From contig JARLIO010000032.1 in assembly GCA_031291675.1 (NCBI GenBank), positions 1 to 63,599 on the forward strand: DNA of 63,599 nucleotides, in the 5' to 3' direction. Below, piece by piece: positions 39,171-48,059 of the stretch. A program made the position numbers and the translations under genes. Source of the DNA: Azospirillaceae bacterium (GTDB taxonomy: Bacteria > Pseudomonadota > Alphaproteobacteria > Azospirillales > Azospirillaceae). Below the pieces are notes generated by a model. That model searched no databases, was not told the origin of the DNA, and saw only the letters and a program-made list of their open reading frames with translations. Position 1 is the stretch's first letter. Each line of letters opens with the position of its first letter.

Positions 39171-39226
39171 GGGCGGCGATCCGTCATCTCTGCCGCCTTC
39201 GCGAGCCTCGTTGGGACGGCGGGTCT

Positions 39227-39325
39227 AGAGCTGTTTCCGATCACGTTGGATCGAAAGCAGCTCCAGGTCTTTGTTTTGTCGCATTTTCTACGCCCAACCG
39301 GAACCCACTTGGTCGGAAAATGCTC
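39227..39325 (-). repeat. Dispersed double-hairpin element, copy 1 (inverted, diverged)
   Basis: About 99 bp, the reverse complement of the element at 46718-46817 with several mismatches. It carries GCATTTTC/GAAAATGC arms and a diverged second hairpin. It lies between the beta-lactamase and GST stops. Confidence 0.85.
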
Positions 39326-39342
39326 CAGCCACCGCGGCGCCA

Positions 39343-39957
39343 TCAGGCGATCGGGATCGCCTGGAACACGGGCAAGGCCTCGGCTTGCGCCGCAAAAGCA
39401 GACAGGGCGGGATAGCGGCTGGCGTCGATCTCGCCGGCAATCACGTATTGGGTGAAGCCCCAGGCGACGGCGACCGTGATATCGGGCTGGAGCGGCCGGT
39501 CGGCACAGAGCCAGGGGCCCGACCGCGCGGCGACCGCAGTCTCCAGCAGATCATAGGCCGCGGTCAATTGTTCGCTGACCCGGTCGAGCCAGGGCTGGTG
39601 CTGCTTTTCCGCGGGTCGCAGGTTGCGCTCATAGGCGATCTGGGCGGTCTTCTCACACGCCGCCAAGGCCAGGCCGATGGCATGCAGCGCATGCTGTCTT
39701 TGCGATCCAGCCGGCATCAGGCTGGCGGCGGGATCGATCAGGCCCTCGATATGATCCAGGATCAGGGTCGAATCGATGATGATCTCGCCGTCGTCACAGA
39801 CCAGGGTCGGGGCCTTGACCACCGGGTTGATGGTTTTGAATTCCGCATAGTCACGAAAGACCGAGAGTGCGCGGTGGCGAAACGGTACGCCCAGCAGCGT
39901 CAGGGAAATCGCGACGCGACGGACATAGGGCGAATCCAACAATCCGATTAAATCCAT
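39343..39957 (-). CDS. Glutathione S-transferase family protein
   Basis: Cytosolic glutathione S-transferase, 204 aa. The thioredoxin-like N-domain opens MDLIGLLDSPYVRRVAISL (Ser/Tyr region of the active site), and IIIDSTLILDHIEGL contains the conserved E/D-S glutathione-binding pair. The helical C-domain ends ALSAFAAQAEALPVFQAI. The class is not assignable. It is transcribed leftward, downstream of the XRE-cupin gene with 57 bp between; a functional link is not evident. Confidence 0.92.
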   Translation of the reverse strand: MDLIGLLDSPYVRRVAISLTLLGVPFRHRALSVFRDYAEFKTINPVVKAPTLVCDDGEIIIDSTLILDHIEGLIDPAASLMPAGSQRQHALHAIGLALAACEKTAQIAYERNLRPAEKQHQPWLDRVSEQLTAAYDLLETAVAARSGPWLCADRPLQPDITVAVAWGFTQYVIAGEIDASRYPALSAFAAQAEALPVFQAIPIA

Positions 39958-40014
39958 GGTGAACTCCGTAGGGATCCTGTCAATGAAATGCAGGATGGGA
40001 AGGGGCGGGATGGC

Positions 40015-40563
40015 TCAGAAACTTGGCGGACTGCAGGCGCTGACCACCTCGACGGCCTCGCCGTCCAGCGCCCGGAACCGGTGGGGCTGGCGGCTGTCGA
40101 AATAATACGCGTCGCCGGGGCCGAGAACACGGCGGCGATCGCCGACCGTGACCTCCAGCCGGCCGCGCAACACGATTCCGGCCTCTTCGGCGGCGTGGAC
40201 CAGCATCGCCGGGCCGGTGTCGGCGCCGGGCTGGTAATGTTCCTTGAGCAGCTGGATGGCCCGGTCACCGGTTGCGGGTCCGACCTGGCGATAGGAAATC
40301 GCGCCGCGACCGATCTCGACCAGATCGCCCGCGGCAAAGAAGACCTCGTCAGCCGCGGATTCGGCTTCGGCAAAGAAGGCGCTGAGGCTCATCGGCAGGC
40401 CGTCGAGCACCTTTTTCAGGGATCCGACCGAGGGGCTGGCGCGGTTCTGCTCGATCAGGGAGACGGTGGCGTGACTGATCCCCGCGCGTTTGGCGAGTTC
40501 ACGCTGCGACAGCCCCAAATTCTCGCGCTTCGCCCGCAGCCGGGCGCCCACATCAAAATCCAT
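40015..40563 (-). CDS. XRE-family regulator with C-terminal cupin (PuuR-like)
   Basis: Transcriptional regulator of 182 aa. The N-terminal helix-turn-helix is LRAKRENLGLSQRELAKRAG followed by SHATVSLIEQNRASPSVGSL. The C-terminal cupin domain contains PAMLVHAAEEAGIVLRGRLE and GDAYYFDSRQPHRF, which would bind a small effector. This layout is that of PuuR and related repressors of polyamine or amino-acid catabolism. It is divergent from an omega-aminotransferase gene, its likely target. The start is the ATG at 40563; TTG and GTG codons directly upstream are unlikely. Confidence 0.88.
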   Translation of the reverse strand: MDFDVGARLRAKRENLGLSQRELAKRAGISHATVSLIEQNRASPSVGSLKKVLDGLPMSLSAFFAEAESAADEVFFAAGDLVEIGRGAISYRQVGPATGDRAIQLLKEHYQPGADTGPAMLVHAAEEAGIVLRGRLEVTVGDRRRVLGPGDAYYFDSRQPHRFRALDGEAVEVVSACSPPSF

Positions 40564-40730
40564 CACCAAACCGTGGTCACAGTGTCAATTATATCGGCCA
40601 TTCTGACCGGTGGCGATCGTAAAGGCAAGGAAAACAGCCGCGCATTCACTTGACGGTGTCCAATTTGTTAAGCATGTCGTAGCATCAGCTCCCGTCGACG
40701 ATCCCCGCGCAAACAGGAGAGCCGCTTCCC

Positions 40731-42062
40731 ATGGATCATACCGAGACGCCGTCGCCCACCAACAATCTCGAAGCCTTCTGGATGCCGTTCACCATGAACC
40801 GGCAGTTCAAGAAGGCACCACGGATGCTGGTTGCGGCCAAGGACATGTATTATACGACGCAGGACGGGCGATCGGTGCTGGACGGCACCGCGGGACTGTG
40901 GTGCTGCAACGCCGGCCATGGCCGGCCGAAGATCGTTGAAGCGGTCCAGCGTCAGGTTGCGGAGCTGGACTACGCGCCGGCCTTCCAGATGGGGCATCCC
41001 AAAGCGTTTGAACTGGCCTCGCGCCTGGCCGCGATGCTGCCCGGTGACCTCAACCATGTTTTCTTTACCAATTCCGGATCGGAGGCGGTCGACACCGCCC
41101 TCAAGATCGCGTTGGCCTATCATCGGGCGCGTGGCGAAGGATCGCGTCAGCGCCTGATCGGGCGCGAGCGCGGCTATCACGGCGTCGGTTTCGGCGGTAT
41201 CTCCGTCGGCGGCATCTCCAGCAACCGCAAACAGTTCGGCATGGCGTTGGGCGGTGTTGACCATCTGGCCGCGACCTATGACCGTTCGCAGCAGGCCTTC
41301 AGCCGAGGCCAGCCCGCCTGGGGCGCCCACCTGGCCGATGAGCTGGAGCGTATCGTCGCGCTGCATGACGCGTCGACGATCGCCGCGGTCATCGTCGAAC
41401 CCGTGGCCTGTTCGACCGGGGTGCTGGTGCCACCCAAGGCGTATCTGGAGCGGTTGCGGGCGATTTGCGATCGCCACGGCATTCTGCTGATTTTTGACGA
41501 GGTGATCTGCGGCTTTGGACGCCTCGGCACGCCGTTCGCCGCGGATTATTTCGGGGTTCAGCCCGACCTGATGACCGTGGCCAAGGGCATCACCAATGGT
41601 GTCATCCCGATGGGCGCGGTCTTTGCCCGGCAGAAAATCTATGACGCGTTTATGCAAGGCCCTGAGGGCACGATCGAACTGTTTCACGGTTACACCTATT
41701 CGGGACATCCTGTCGCCTGTGCCGCCGCGTTGGCGACCCTGGACACCTACCGCGAGGAAGGGTTGTTCGAGCGTGCCGCCGCCCTGGCTCCTTACTGGGA
41801 GGATGCCATCCATTCGCTCAAAGGATTGCCGCATGTCGTGGATATCCGCAATCTGGGATTGATCGGCGCCATTGAGCTGGATCCGCTGCCCGGTGCGCCG
41901 ACCCGGCGCGCGTTCGAGGCCTTCCTGGCCTGCTATGAACGGGGCGTCATGATTCGCACCACCGGCGACATCATCGCCTTGTCGCCGCCTTTGATTATCG
42001 ACAAGACGCAGATCGATCATTTGTTTGGGACCATCGCCGACGTGCTGAAGGCTCAGGCCTGA
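40731..42062 (+). CDS. Omega-amino acid:pyruvate aminotransferase (class III)
   Basis: PLP-dependent class III aminotransferase, 443 aa, which transfers amino groups from beta-alanine, GABA or polyamine-derived amines to pyruvate. The N-terminal block NNLEAFWMPFTMNRQFKKAP is typical of the omega-APT group. FFTNSGSEAVDTALKIA binds the cofactor phosphate, LLIFDEVICGFGRLG holds the Asp for the pyridine nitrogen, and MTVAKGITNG holds the Schiff-base Lys. It is divergent from the XRE-cupin regulator, which probably controls it. CAGGAGAG lies upstream of the ATG. Confidence 0.95.
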   Translation: MDHTETPSPTNNLEAFWMPFTMNRQFKKAPRMLVAAKDMYYTTQDGRSVLDGTAGLWCCNAGHGRPKIVEAVQRQVAELDYAPAFQMGHPKAFELASRLAAMLPGDLNHVFFTNSGSEAVDTALKIALAYHRARGEGSRQRLIGRERGYHGVGFGGISVGGISSNRKQFGMALGGVDHLAATYDRSQQAFSRGQPAWGAHLADELERIVALHDASTIAAVIVEPVACSTGVLVPPKAYLERLRAICDRHGILLIFDEVICGFGRLGTPFAADYFGVQPDLMTVAKGITNGVIPMGAVFARQKIYDAFMQGPEGTIELFHGYTYSGHPVACAAALATLDTYREEGLFERAAALAPYWEDAIHSLKGLPHVVDIRNLGLIGAIELDPLPGAPTRRAFEAFLACYERGVMIRTTGDIIALSPPLIIDKTQIDHLFGTIADVLKAQA

Positions 42063-42215
42063 CGACCCGCCTCGGCCACCGCCCGGGACGGAATCCGCCG
42101 TGGCGGTGGCCCTTAGGGGGACCTCAAGAGAAGCGTCAAGAGAAGCGGCGACAGCGCGGGAGCGCTGTCGTATCATCTAGACTGCCCGGGAAGCGGTTCC
42201 GCGGCGGTCGCGGGG

Positions 42216-42536
42216 ATGGAGGCCGATCTGGACGGTGCCGAATTGAAATCCTTGTTGGCCAAGGCGAAGACCGACGCGGTGTTCTTTGCCTTTGGTCGGG
42301 GCAAGACGCCGGATGACTCGATCCTGGTGCTGGACCGCAAGAAGAAGCCCGAGGCCCTGTTCAAGGCTCTTCACGCCGAGAAGGGCATAACCAAGGGGGC
42401 TTGGGGCACCGTGATGCTGGAGGGCGCCATCGCCGCATTCAGCCCCGTGAAGATGCTGACCGGACTGGAAAAAGACCTCAAGGCGTTGTTCAAGCGCGAG
42501 AAGCTGTCGCTCAAGATCGCGATCGTCGGCGACTAG
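42216..42536 (+). CDS. Small conserved hypothetical protein
   Basis: Soluble alpha/beta protein of 106 aa with a basic C-terminal half. Recognisable blocks are DAVFFAFGRGKTPDDSILVL, KKKPEALFKALHAEK, AWGTVMLEGAIAAFSP and LKALFKREKLSLKIAIVGD. It looks like a single-domain family seen in Rhodospirillales genomes, but I cannot name a function. The weak ribosome site upstream makes the start less certain. A short copy of the hairpin element starts within its stop codon region. Confidence 0.7.
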   Translation: MEADLDGAELKSLLAKAKTDAVFFAFGRGKTPDDSILVLDRKKKPEALFKALHAEKGITKGAWGTVMLEGAIAAFSPVKMLTGLEKDLKALFKREKLSLKIAIVGD

Positions 42537-42594
42537 AGCATCTTCCGACCAGGTGGGGTCCGGTTGGGCGTAGAAAATGCGACAAAACAGCTCT
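42535..42594 (+). repeat. Dispersed hairpin element, copy 2 (short form)
   Basis: A 60-bp copy of the element at 46718, with the first arm pair (GCATCTTC / GAAAATGC) only, closing directly with AGCTCT. The second hairpin is missing. It lies directly after the small hypothetical gene and before the convergent acyltransferase stop, where it could serve as a terminator. Confidence 0.85.
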
Positions 42595-42635
42595 AGCGCG
42601 GCGGTTGGTGCCGTAATCGTCGCCGATCATGACCA

Positions 42636-43799
42636 TTACAGGATCCGACGCAGCAGCGGCACGCGCAACAGCAGCCCGGCGAGCCAGAAACAGGCGAGAC
42701 AGGTGGCCGAGCCGGTCAGGGCGAACTTGATCAGGGGTGGTGCCGCGATCGCGCGCCAGGCCAGGGCGATTGCGACCAGGACGGGCGGATGAATGATGAA
42801 GATTGTGTAGGCCCGCCGCGCCAGCGCCGCACCCGTCGTGCTCAAACGGGCAAATTTCCGCTGAAAGATCTGTAGCAGCGCCATGATGAAGCCCCAGGCG
42901 ACCAGCGGTTCCCAGAAGGCGTAGAGCGTGGCCTGGACGTTCCAGCCTCCCGCGATATTGCCCTGCAAGACCGGGACGGCGGGGGCCAGCAGGACCACGA
43001 TCGGCAGGACCGGCAGCGTCAGCCACGCCGTCCGCAGCCATAATCGGCGTTGGTCTTGCGGTATCGTGGTCAGCCAATTGCCGCCGGCACCGACGCAGCC
43101 GGCGGCGAACAGCACGATATAGCTGGCGAAATAGCCGAGTTGCAGCCCGGCCACCGAGGTGCCGACCGGGACAGCCAATCGCAGGATGAACGCCGCCGCA
43201 CCGGTGGCCAGGGCGGCAGCGCCCAGCATCCGGTTTGACGGAAATGGCGGCGGGAACGGTGGCGCAATCCGGGGTGACCGCAGGGCTCGCCACACCAGGA
43301 ACGCCAACGCAAAAATCAGCAGGGCCTGGGCGAACCACAGGGGTCCATTGTCAAACGTGCCATGCTGCCACTGCCACATCAGGGTGGCGACGAAAGGATG
43401 AGCCTTCACGGTCTGCGCCAGCGCGATCGTTGCCGGGCCGATCGCCAGGACGTAGATCAGCAAGGGTGCGCCGAGCCGGAGCAACCGTTCTCGCAAATAG
43501 CGCCAGGGACCGTGATGCGCCACGGCGCGCGGCGTGAAGAAACCGGCAAGCAGGAAGAACAGACCCATGAAATAGGCCTGGTTGACCGTGCAGAACAGGA
43601 TCAGCAATCGGGATCCAGGGTTCTTGCTGGGGAGGACTTCGTGATAGTACCAACCGCCCATGGCGCCATAGGTGATCGCGGTGTGGTGGAACAGCACCAG
43701 CAGCGTCAGCGCGGCCCGCAGCGCATCAAGGCCGGCGTTACGCGGCGCGGCGGCGGCAAGGTCGGGGGCTGGCGGCTGGTTTGGGGACGAGGTGGTCAT
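42636..43799 (-). CDS. Acyltransferase family membrane protein (OpgC/acyltransferase-3 type)
   Basis: Integral membrane acyltransferase of 387 aa with about ten helices. After RNAGLDALRAALTLLVLFHH (the N-terminal Arg..HH active region of acyltransferase-3 proteins) come a YFMGLFFLLAGFFTPRAV helix and many further hydrophobic stretches. It probably transfers an acyl group to a surface glycan or glycolipid. The ATG at 43799 is chosen; 19 upstream residues in frame to 43856 look non-coding. It stands alone, divergent from pstS. Confidence 0.85.
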   Translation of the reverse strand: MTTSSPNQPPAPDLAAAAPRNAGLDALRAALTLLVLFHHTAITYGAMGGWYYHEVLPSKNPGSRLLILFCTVNQAYFMGLFFLLAGFFTPRAVAHHGPWRYLRERLLRLGAPLLIYVLAIGPATIALAQTVKAHPFVATLMWQWQHGTFDNGPLWFAQALLIFALAFLVWRALRSPRIAPPFPPPFPSNRMLGAAALATGAAAFILRLAVPVGTSVAGLQLGYFASYIVLFAAGCVGAGGNWLTTIPQDQRRLWLRTAWLTLPVLPIVVLLAPAVPVLQGNIAGGWNVQATLYAFWEPLVAWGFIMALLQIFQRKFARLSTTGAALARRAYTIFIIHPPVLVAIALAWRAIAAPPLIKFALTGSATCLACFWLAGLLLRVPLLRRIL

Positions 43800-44247
43800 G
43801 GCTCTTGCCACATGTCTTCTGAAGGGACGGTGTGATTTCGTCCCCTGATTCGGCATTTGTCAACGGTAGGGCGAAAATTGCGGGCGACATTTCTCGTGCT
43901 GGGTGTCCCGTCGCGACCCAACCGGACGCAACCCAAATAGCCTGTGCCCCGCTGGCGACGATGCCATGAAGCCGCCACACGGGCCGGGGCAAGGAGTCGA
44001 AATGGAACGGTCTATCGGAACGGGTATCTTGAATATCGCATCAATGATTATGGGAAGTTGTGTGGATCGCTATGCCGGAGTGGGGATCGTGTCAAGTTTT
44101 CTTTATGGTTTTGTGTTCTTGAAGCAAAGAAGTTGTTGCCTTGTGCAGAGTGCCATTGGCAAATCCGCATTTTCATAATTAATTCATCTGACATTGGACC
44201 ACCGTTGGGACTAATGAGATCGAGAATTTGGCCACAAGGTGTTCAAC
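43800..44247. promoter_or_regulatory. Divergent intergenic region before pstS
   Basis: About 450 bp without a convincing gene. The pstS-proximal 150 bp are AT-rich. Around 44170-44194 there is an 11-bp periodicity (TTTTCAT-AATT-AATTCAT-CTGACAT), the spacing of a Pho box, though the match to CTGTCAT is weak. Confidence 0.35.
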
Positions 44248-45270
44248 ATGAAAAAAACGTTCGCCATCGCCCTGGCGGCGGCATCGCTCGCGGCGCTGTC
44301 CTCGTCGGCTTTCGCGCAGAGCACGCGCGACCAGATCCGCATCGTCGGTTCTTCGACGGTTTATCCGTTCAGCACCGTTGTCGCCGAAAATTTCGGCAAG
44401 ATGGGCAAGTTCAAGGCCCCGGTCGTTGAATCGGTGGGGACCGGCGGCGGTTTCAAGCTGTTCTGTGCCGGCGTTGGCCCGCAGCACCCCGATATCGCAA
44501 ATGCCTCGCGCCCGGTGACGGATAGCGAGCGTGAAGCGTGCAAGGCCAACGGCATCACCAGCTTCACCGAAGTGACCTTCGGCTATGACGGTATCACCCT
44601 GGCCCGTCAGGCCCAGCAGGCGCCGATGGCCGTGACCGAGAAGCAGCTGTGGTTGGCCCTGGCCAAGCAGGTTCCGGTCAATGGCAAGCTGGTCGACAAT
44701 CCGTACAACAACTGGAGCGACGTCGATCCGTCGCTGCCCAAGACCCCGATCCTGGTGTTCGGTCCCGCCCCGAACCATGGCACCCGCGACGCGTTTGTCG
44801 AGCTGGTGATGGACTCGGTCGGTGCGACCATCCCCGAAATCAAGGCGCTGCCCAAGGATCAGCAGAAGGCCGCGATCGAGACCGTTCGTGATGACGGTTC
44901 GTGGGTCGATGTCTCGGAAGACTATGCGTTGATCGTCGGCAAGCTGGCTTCCAATCCGGATGCGGTTGGCCTGTTCACCTTCTCCTATCTCGATCAGAAC
45001 CCGGACAAGATCCGTGGTTTGACGGTCGACGGCGTCATGCCGACCTTCGACAATATCGCCAGCAAGAAGTACCCGCTGTCGCGTCCGCTGTTCTTCTATG
45101 TCAAGGATCAGCATGTCAAGGTTGTCCCGGGTATTCGGGAATATGTCACGGAATTCCTTAGCGACAAGGCTGCGGGCGCCGATGGCTACCTGGTTTCCAA
45201 GGGCCTGATCCCGCTGACCAAGGACGAGTTGACCAAGCAGCGCGCGGCTGCCGAGAAGGCCGGCCTCTGA
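44248..45270 (+). CDS. pstS: Phosphate ABC transporter substrate-binding protein PstS
   Basis: Periplasmic phosphate-binding protein, 340 aa. The signal peptide MKKTFAIALAAASLAALSSS is cleaved near AFA-QS. IVGSSTVYPFSTVVAENF and ESVGTGGGFKLFCAG form the phosphate pocket, and NHGTRDAFVELV is another anion-binding loop. The ATG at 44248 follows AAGG by 8 nt; a GTG at 44239 adds three residues. It is an orphan: pstCAB/phoU do not follow, and a strong hairpin and terminator come directly after. High expression under phosphate limitation is expected for the family. Confidence 0.94.
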   Translation: MKKTFAIALAAASLAALSSSAFAQSTRDQIRIVGSSTVYPFSTVVAENFGKMGKFKAPVVESVGTGGGFKLFCAGVGPQHPDIANASRPVTDSEREACKANGITSFTEVTFGYDGITLARQAQQAPMAVTEKQLWLALAKQVPVNGKLVDNPYNNWSDVDPSLPKTPILVFGPAPNHGTRDAFVELVMDSVGATIPEIKALPKDQQKAAIETVRDDGSWVDVSEDYALIVGKLASNPDAVGLFTFSYLDQNPDKIRGLTVDGVMPTFDNIASKKYPLSRPLFFYVKDQHVKVVPGIREYVTEFLSDKAAGADGYLVSKGLIPLTKDELTKQRAAAEKAGL

Positions 45271-45286
45271 TCATCAGGCTTTGATC

Positions 45287-45320
45287 CCCGGTACCGGCTG
45301 TGTCCGCAGCCGGTACCGGG
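45287..45320 (+). terminator. Perfect 14-bp hairpin after pstS
   Basis: CCCGGTACCGGCTG and its complement flank a 6-nt loop, 16 bp after the pstS stop. A short TCTTG tail follows instead of a T-run, so it may stabilise or process the mRNA instead of ending transcription by itself. Confidence 0.6.
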
Positions 45321-45391
45321 TCTTGAGTTGGATCTTGTTGTGTGCGGTCGCGCTGCTGCCTTCAGGCCGGGCGCGCCGCCGGAAAACGCGA

Positions 45392-45417
45392 GGCGGCGCT
45401 CTGGGGCGCCGCCTTTT
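45392..45417. terminator. Intrinsic terminator between convergent pstS and oxidoreductase genes
   Basis: GGCGGCGC, 6-nt loop, GCGCCGCC, then TTTT on the plus strand. An AAAA run 6 bases before the left arm gives a weaker tail on the minus strand, so it may serve both convergent genes. It is 9 bp from the oxidoreductase stop. Confidence 0.7.
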
Positions 45418-45426
45418 GCGTTGCTA

Positions 45427-46704
45427 TTACAGCAGGTCGCGCAGGCGGTACCAGGTCATGCCCAGCAGCACCGCCGGCTTGCCCCACATCGGGCCGCCCG
45501 GGAACGGCAGATGGGGCAGGCGGGCAAACATGTCAAATCGTTCTGCGGTCCCGGCAATCACCTCCGCCATGACCCGGCCGGCGATGGCGGTCAGAGCCAG
45601 GCCATGGCCCGAGAAGCCCTGGGCGAACAGGGTCGTGGGGCCGAGCCGGCCAAAATGGGGCGCCCTGTTCATCGAAATATCGAGCAGGCCGCTCCACGAA
45701 TAGTCGATCGGCACATCGTGCAAGGTCGGAAACAGCGATACGAGTTTTTTGCGCAGGTCCAATGCCAGGCCGGGACGATCGACCCCGGTACCGCTGACGC
45801 CGCCACCGAACAGCAGGCGGTGGTCCGGTGTCAGCCGAAAATAATTGAGGGCGTAGTTGACGTCCGAGACCGCGATGTTTCGCGATAGCAGGGCTTCCGC
45901 GCGCTGCGCGCCCAGGGGTTCGGTCGTGATCATCGTCGTGCTGATGGGCATGATATAGCGGGCCATCGCCGGGATCAGCCCGCCGCCATAGGCGCCGACG
46001 CCCAGAATCATGAATTTGGCCCGTACCTGGCCGGCCGCGGTGACGGCGAGTGGTGTCGGACCGGTATCGACGCGCGTCACGCGGCTGCGTTCGAACAAGC
46101 GGGCGCCCGCGGCAGTCGCGGCCCTGGCCAGGCCGAGCGCGTAATTGAGCGGGTGCAGGTGCCCGCTGCCCGCGTCATAGAGGCCCCCCAGATAGCGGTC
46201 GGTCGCGACCAGGGCGCGGGTTTCGGCGCGTCCCAGCAGATGGACATCGCCGTAGCCATAGTGCTGCCAATCGTCGGCGGCCTCACGCAGGGACGACAAA
46301 TGCCGGGATTTCAGAGCGGCGAACAAGTAACCCCAGGCCAGGTCGCAGTCGATGCCATGGCGCACGATCCGATCACGGATGATCGCTTTGCCTTCCTCGC
46401 CGAGGTCCCAGAGCTGGCGGGCGGCATCGGCGCCGACCCAGCGGCTGATCGATGTCATGGCCGGCGCGTAACCGGTGACGATCTGACCGCCATTGCGCCC
46501 CGATGCGCCCCATCCGATGCGCTCCGCTTCGAGAAGAACCACATCATAGCCGCGTTCAGCGAGGATCAGCGCCGCGGTCAAGCCCGTGTAGCCGCCGCCG
46601 ACGATGCAGACGTCGCAAGACAGGTCCGTGTCCACAGTCGGAAGGTATGGCACGTCAACGGCGGTGGCGGCATACCAGGACGTGGCATGGCCCGGGACGG
46701 TCAT
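45427..46704 (-). CDS. puuB: FAD-dependent oxidoreductase, gamma-glutamylputrescine oxidase-like
   Basis: D-amino acid oxidase/glycine oxidase (DAO) superfamily flavoenzyme, 425 aa, cytosolic. The FAD-binding motif is CDVCIVGGGYTGLTAALILA, ending in VVLLEAERIG (Glu for the ribose). GWGASGRNGGQI is the DAO-family GASGRNGG loop, and FAQGFSGHGLALTAIAG is the C-terminal FAD contact. Strong PuuB likeness suggests oxidation of gamma-glutamylputrescine, and a PuuA-like ligase gene lies at 50343. The symbol is provisional. The ATG at 46704 follows GGAGAATGCCGT. An upstream frame to 46881 is encoded by the hairpin element and is not protein. Confidence 0.85.
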   Translation of the reverse strand: MTVPGHATSWYAATAVDVPYLPTVDTDLSCDVCIVGGGYTGLTAALILAERGYDVVLLEAERIGWGASGRNGGQIVTGYAPAMTSISRWVGADAARQLWDLGEEGKAIIRDRIVRHGIDCDLAWGYLFAALKSRHLSSLREAADDWQHYGYGDVHLLGRAETRALVATDRYLGGLYDAGSGHLHPLNYALGLARAATAAGARLFERSRVTRVDTGPTPLAVTAAGQVRAKFMILGVGAYGGGLIPAMARYIMPISTTMITTEPLGAQRAEALLSRNIAVSDVNYALNYFRLTPDHRLLFGGGVSGTGVDRPGLALDLRKKLVSLFPTLHDVPIDYSWSGLLDISMNRAPHFGRLGPTTLFAQGFSGHGLALTAIAGRVMAEVIAGTAERFDMFARLPHLPFPGGPMWGKPAVLLGMTWYRLRDLL

Positions 46705-46717
46705 ACGGCATTCTCCT

Positions 46718-46817
46718 AGAGCATTTTCCGACCAAGTGGGTTCCGGTTGGGCGTAGAAAATGCGACAAAACAAAGATCTAGAGCCGTTTCCGATCCAACG
46801 TGATCGGAAACGGCTCT
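46718..46817 (+). repeat. Dispersed double-hairpin element, copy 3 (reference copy)
   Basis: A 100-bp element. Part one has long-range arms GCATTTTC/GAAAATGC. Part two is a perfect 15-bp stem, GAGCCGTTTCCGATC with its complement around a 6-nt loop. It begins 13 bp upstream of the puuB-like ATG on the opposite side, so it overlaps that gene's 5' leader. Confidence 0.9.
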
Positions 46818-47651
46818 GGGCGTGAAGATCACAAGGCGGTTGTCGATCCCCGTCAGCGGGTCCCGGCCGTGTCGCGATCACAAGACACGTTCCTTTGGTA
46901 CTCTAGCCCGGTTTGGTGGTGGGCGAAACCCGTCAATCGCCACAACGGCATTGCGGAAGGCCGGGTGCGGCCTTGGCCGGGGTGGCCACGGTGCGGCGGG
47001 ATGTTATGATTTTCGCGTCCGGTGATTCAGCCATTCGTCCCATTCTACTCTCGGCGGCGATGAGGTTTAATGACAGGCGACGCTATCGATAATGTCACAG
47101 CGTGGCAGGTGGGGAAATCGCGCGCGGATCGATCCCGGGGTCGGCGGGGTTGCCACATTGTTTGGTTGAAGATTGTTGTTTCATTGCAAGGAATTAATAG
47201 AATTAACGACAAAACTGCCGTTCCTCTGGTTCTTGTGTTCGGTTGTGCGAAATTAGACTAATGCCGGCGATGCCGCGTCTATCAAAAATTGTATCTACAA
47301 TAGTCATGGTACTATACTGAAATGAAATTAGAAAATCCAATTTTCAGGATCGAGAGCGGGTGTTTTGTCGCGGTCGCTTTTCCGAAGGAGATCATGGTAT
47401 TTTGTTCTTCGTAGCGGCGGCGTCTCAAGCTATTGTCTGATTCGAAGCGTCCAGAATGAGCGATGGTGATCTTCGTCGATTGCTGGGCGCATTTCAAAAT
47501 GAGGGATGAGATAGGAAACTTCGTGCGTACCCCGTATGTCGAAGATTTATGGCTTGCAAAAAGCAAGAAATTGCCAAGGCGGAATTTTGTTGCGGCCAAT
47601 AGCTCCTGTCTCGATTCGTGGCGACTTGATTATGATGGAATGGGGAAAGCC
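46818..47651. other. Long intergenic region, AT-rich in its second half
   Basis: About 830 bp with no convincing gene. The first third is GC-rich with short imperfect inverted repeats near 46965-46995. From about 47150 base composition falls sharply, and a plausible promoter lies at 47289-47318. A frame opening at 47463 could extend the RHH protein by 63 residues, but this stretch is AT-rich and unlike coding sequence here. Confidence 0.4.
47289..47318 (+). promoter_or_regulatory. Candidate sigma-70-type promoter
   Basis: TTGTAT, 18-bp spacer, TATACT. The -10 differs from consensus at one base, the -35 at three. It overlaps an ATAGT/ACTAT dyad. It could drive the RHH protein gene downstream. 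Confidence 0.3.
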
Positions 47652-48059
47652 ATGGTTTTGACCTCCAGCGATGATCCGCCCCGGGTTGCGCGTGACAGCT
47701 ATACGCAGTCTGCCCGGCGTTTGGTTCGTGTCGGGGATCGGCAGGTTCGCTTGCGTCTTGAACCCGGCGTTTGGGATGCGTTGATCGAGATTTGCCAGCG
47801 TGAGGAACAAAGCCTTGAACAGGTCTGCTTGATCGTCGATCGCGCGCGTTGCCGGGGCGCCGGGTTGGCATCCGCGTTACGTCTCTTTGCGATGGCCTAT
47901 TTTCGTGACGCGGCCACCGAGGAGGGGCATGCTTCTGCGGGGCATGGCGAAGGACTGCTGCAAAACGCGCCCCGTTGGGCGATCCGCAGTTATCGGGATG
48001 TGGTGATGGGTGAGATGGATCCCGACAAGCAGGCGCAGCCGTTGCCATCTTTTGTCTGA
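47652..48059 (+). CDS. Ribbon-helix-helix domain protein (RHH_4 family)
   Basis: Small protein of 135 aa with the RHH_4 pattern: QVRLRLEPGVWDALIEICQRE, then SLEQVCLIVDRA and LASALRLFAMAYFRD. Such proteins are widespread in Rhodospirillales; DNA binding is assumed from the fold. The C-terminus ends in a Pro/Gln-rich tail. The ATG at 47652 has GGGGAAA just upstream. Starts at 47640 or 47463 are possible, the latter poorly supported by composition. The gene is isolated. Confidence 0.8.
   Translation: MVLTSSDDPPRVARDSYTQSARRLVRVGDRQVRLRLEPGVWDALIEICQREEQSLEQVCLIVDRARCRGAGLASALRLFAMAYFRDAATEEGHASAGHGEGLLQNAPRWAIRSYRDVVMGEMDPDKQAQPLPSFV

Noticed and set aside
46705-46881. N-terminal extension of the PuuB-like frame
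   Set aside because: It translates the dispersed hairpin element; a good ribosome site marks the ATG at 46704.
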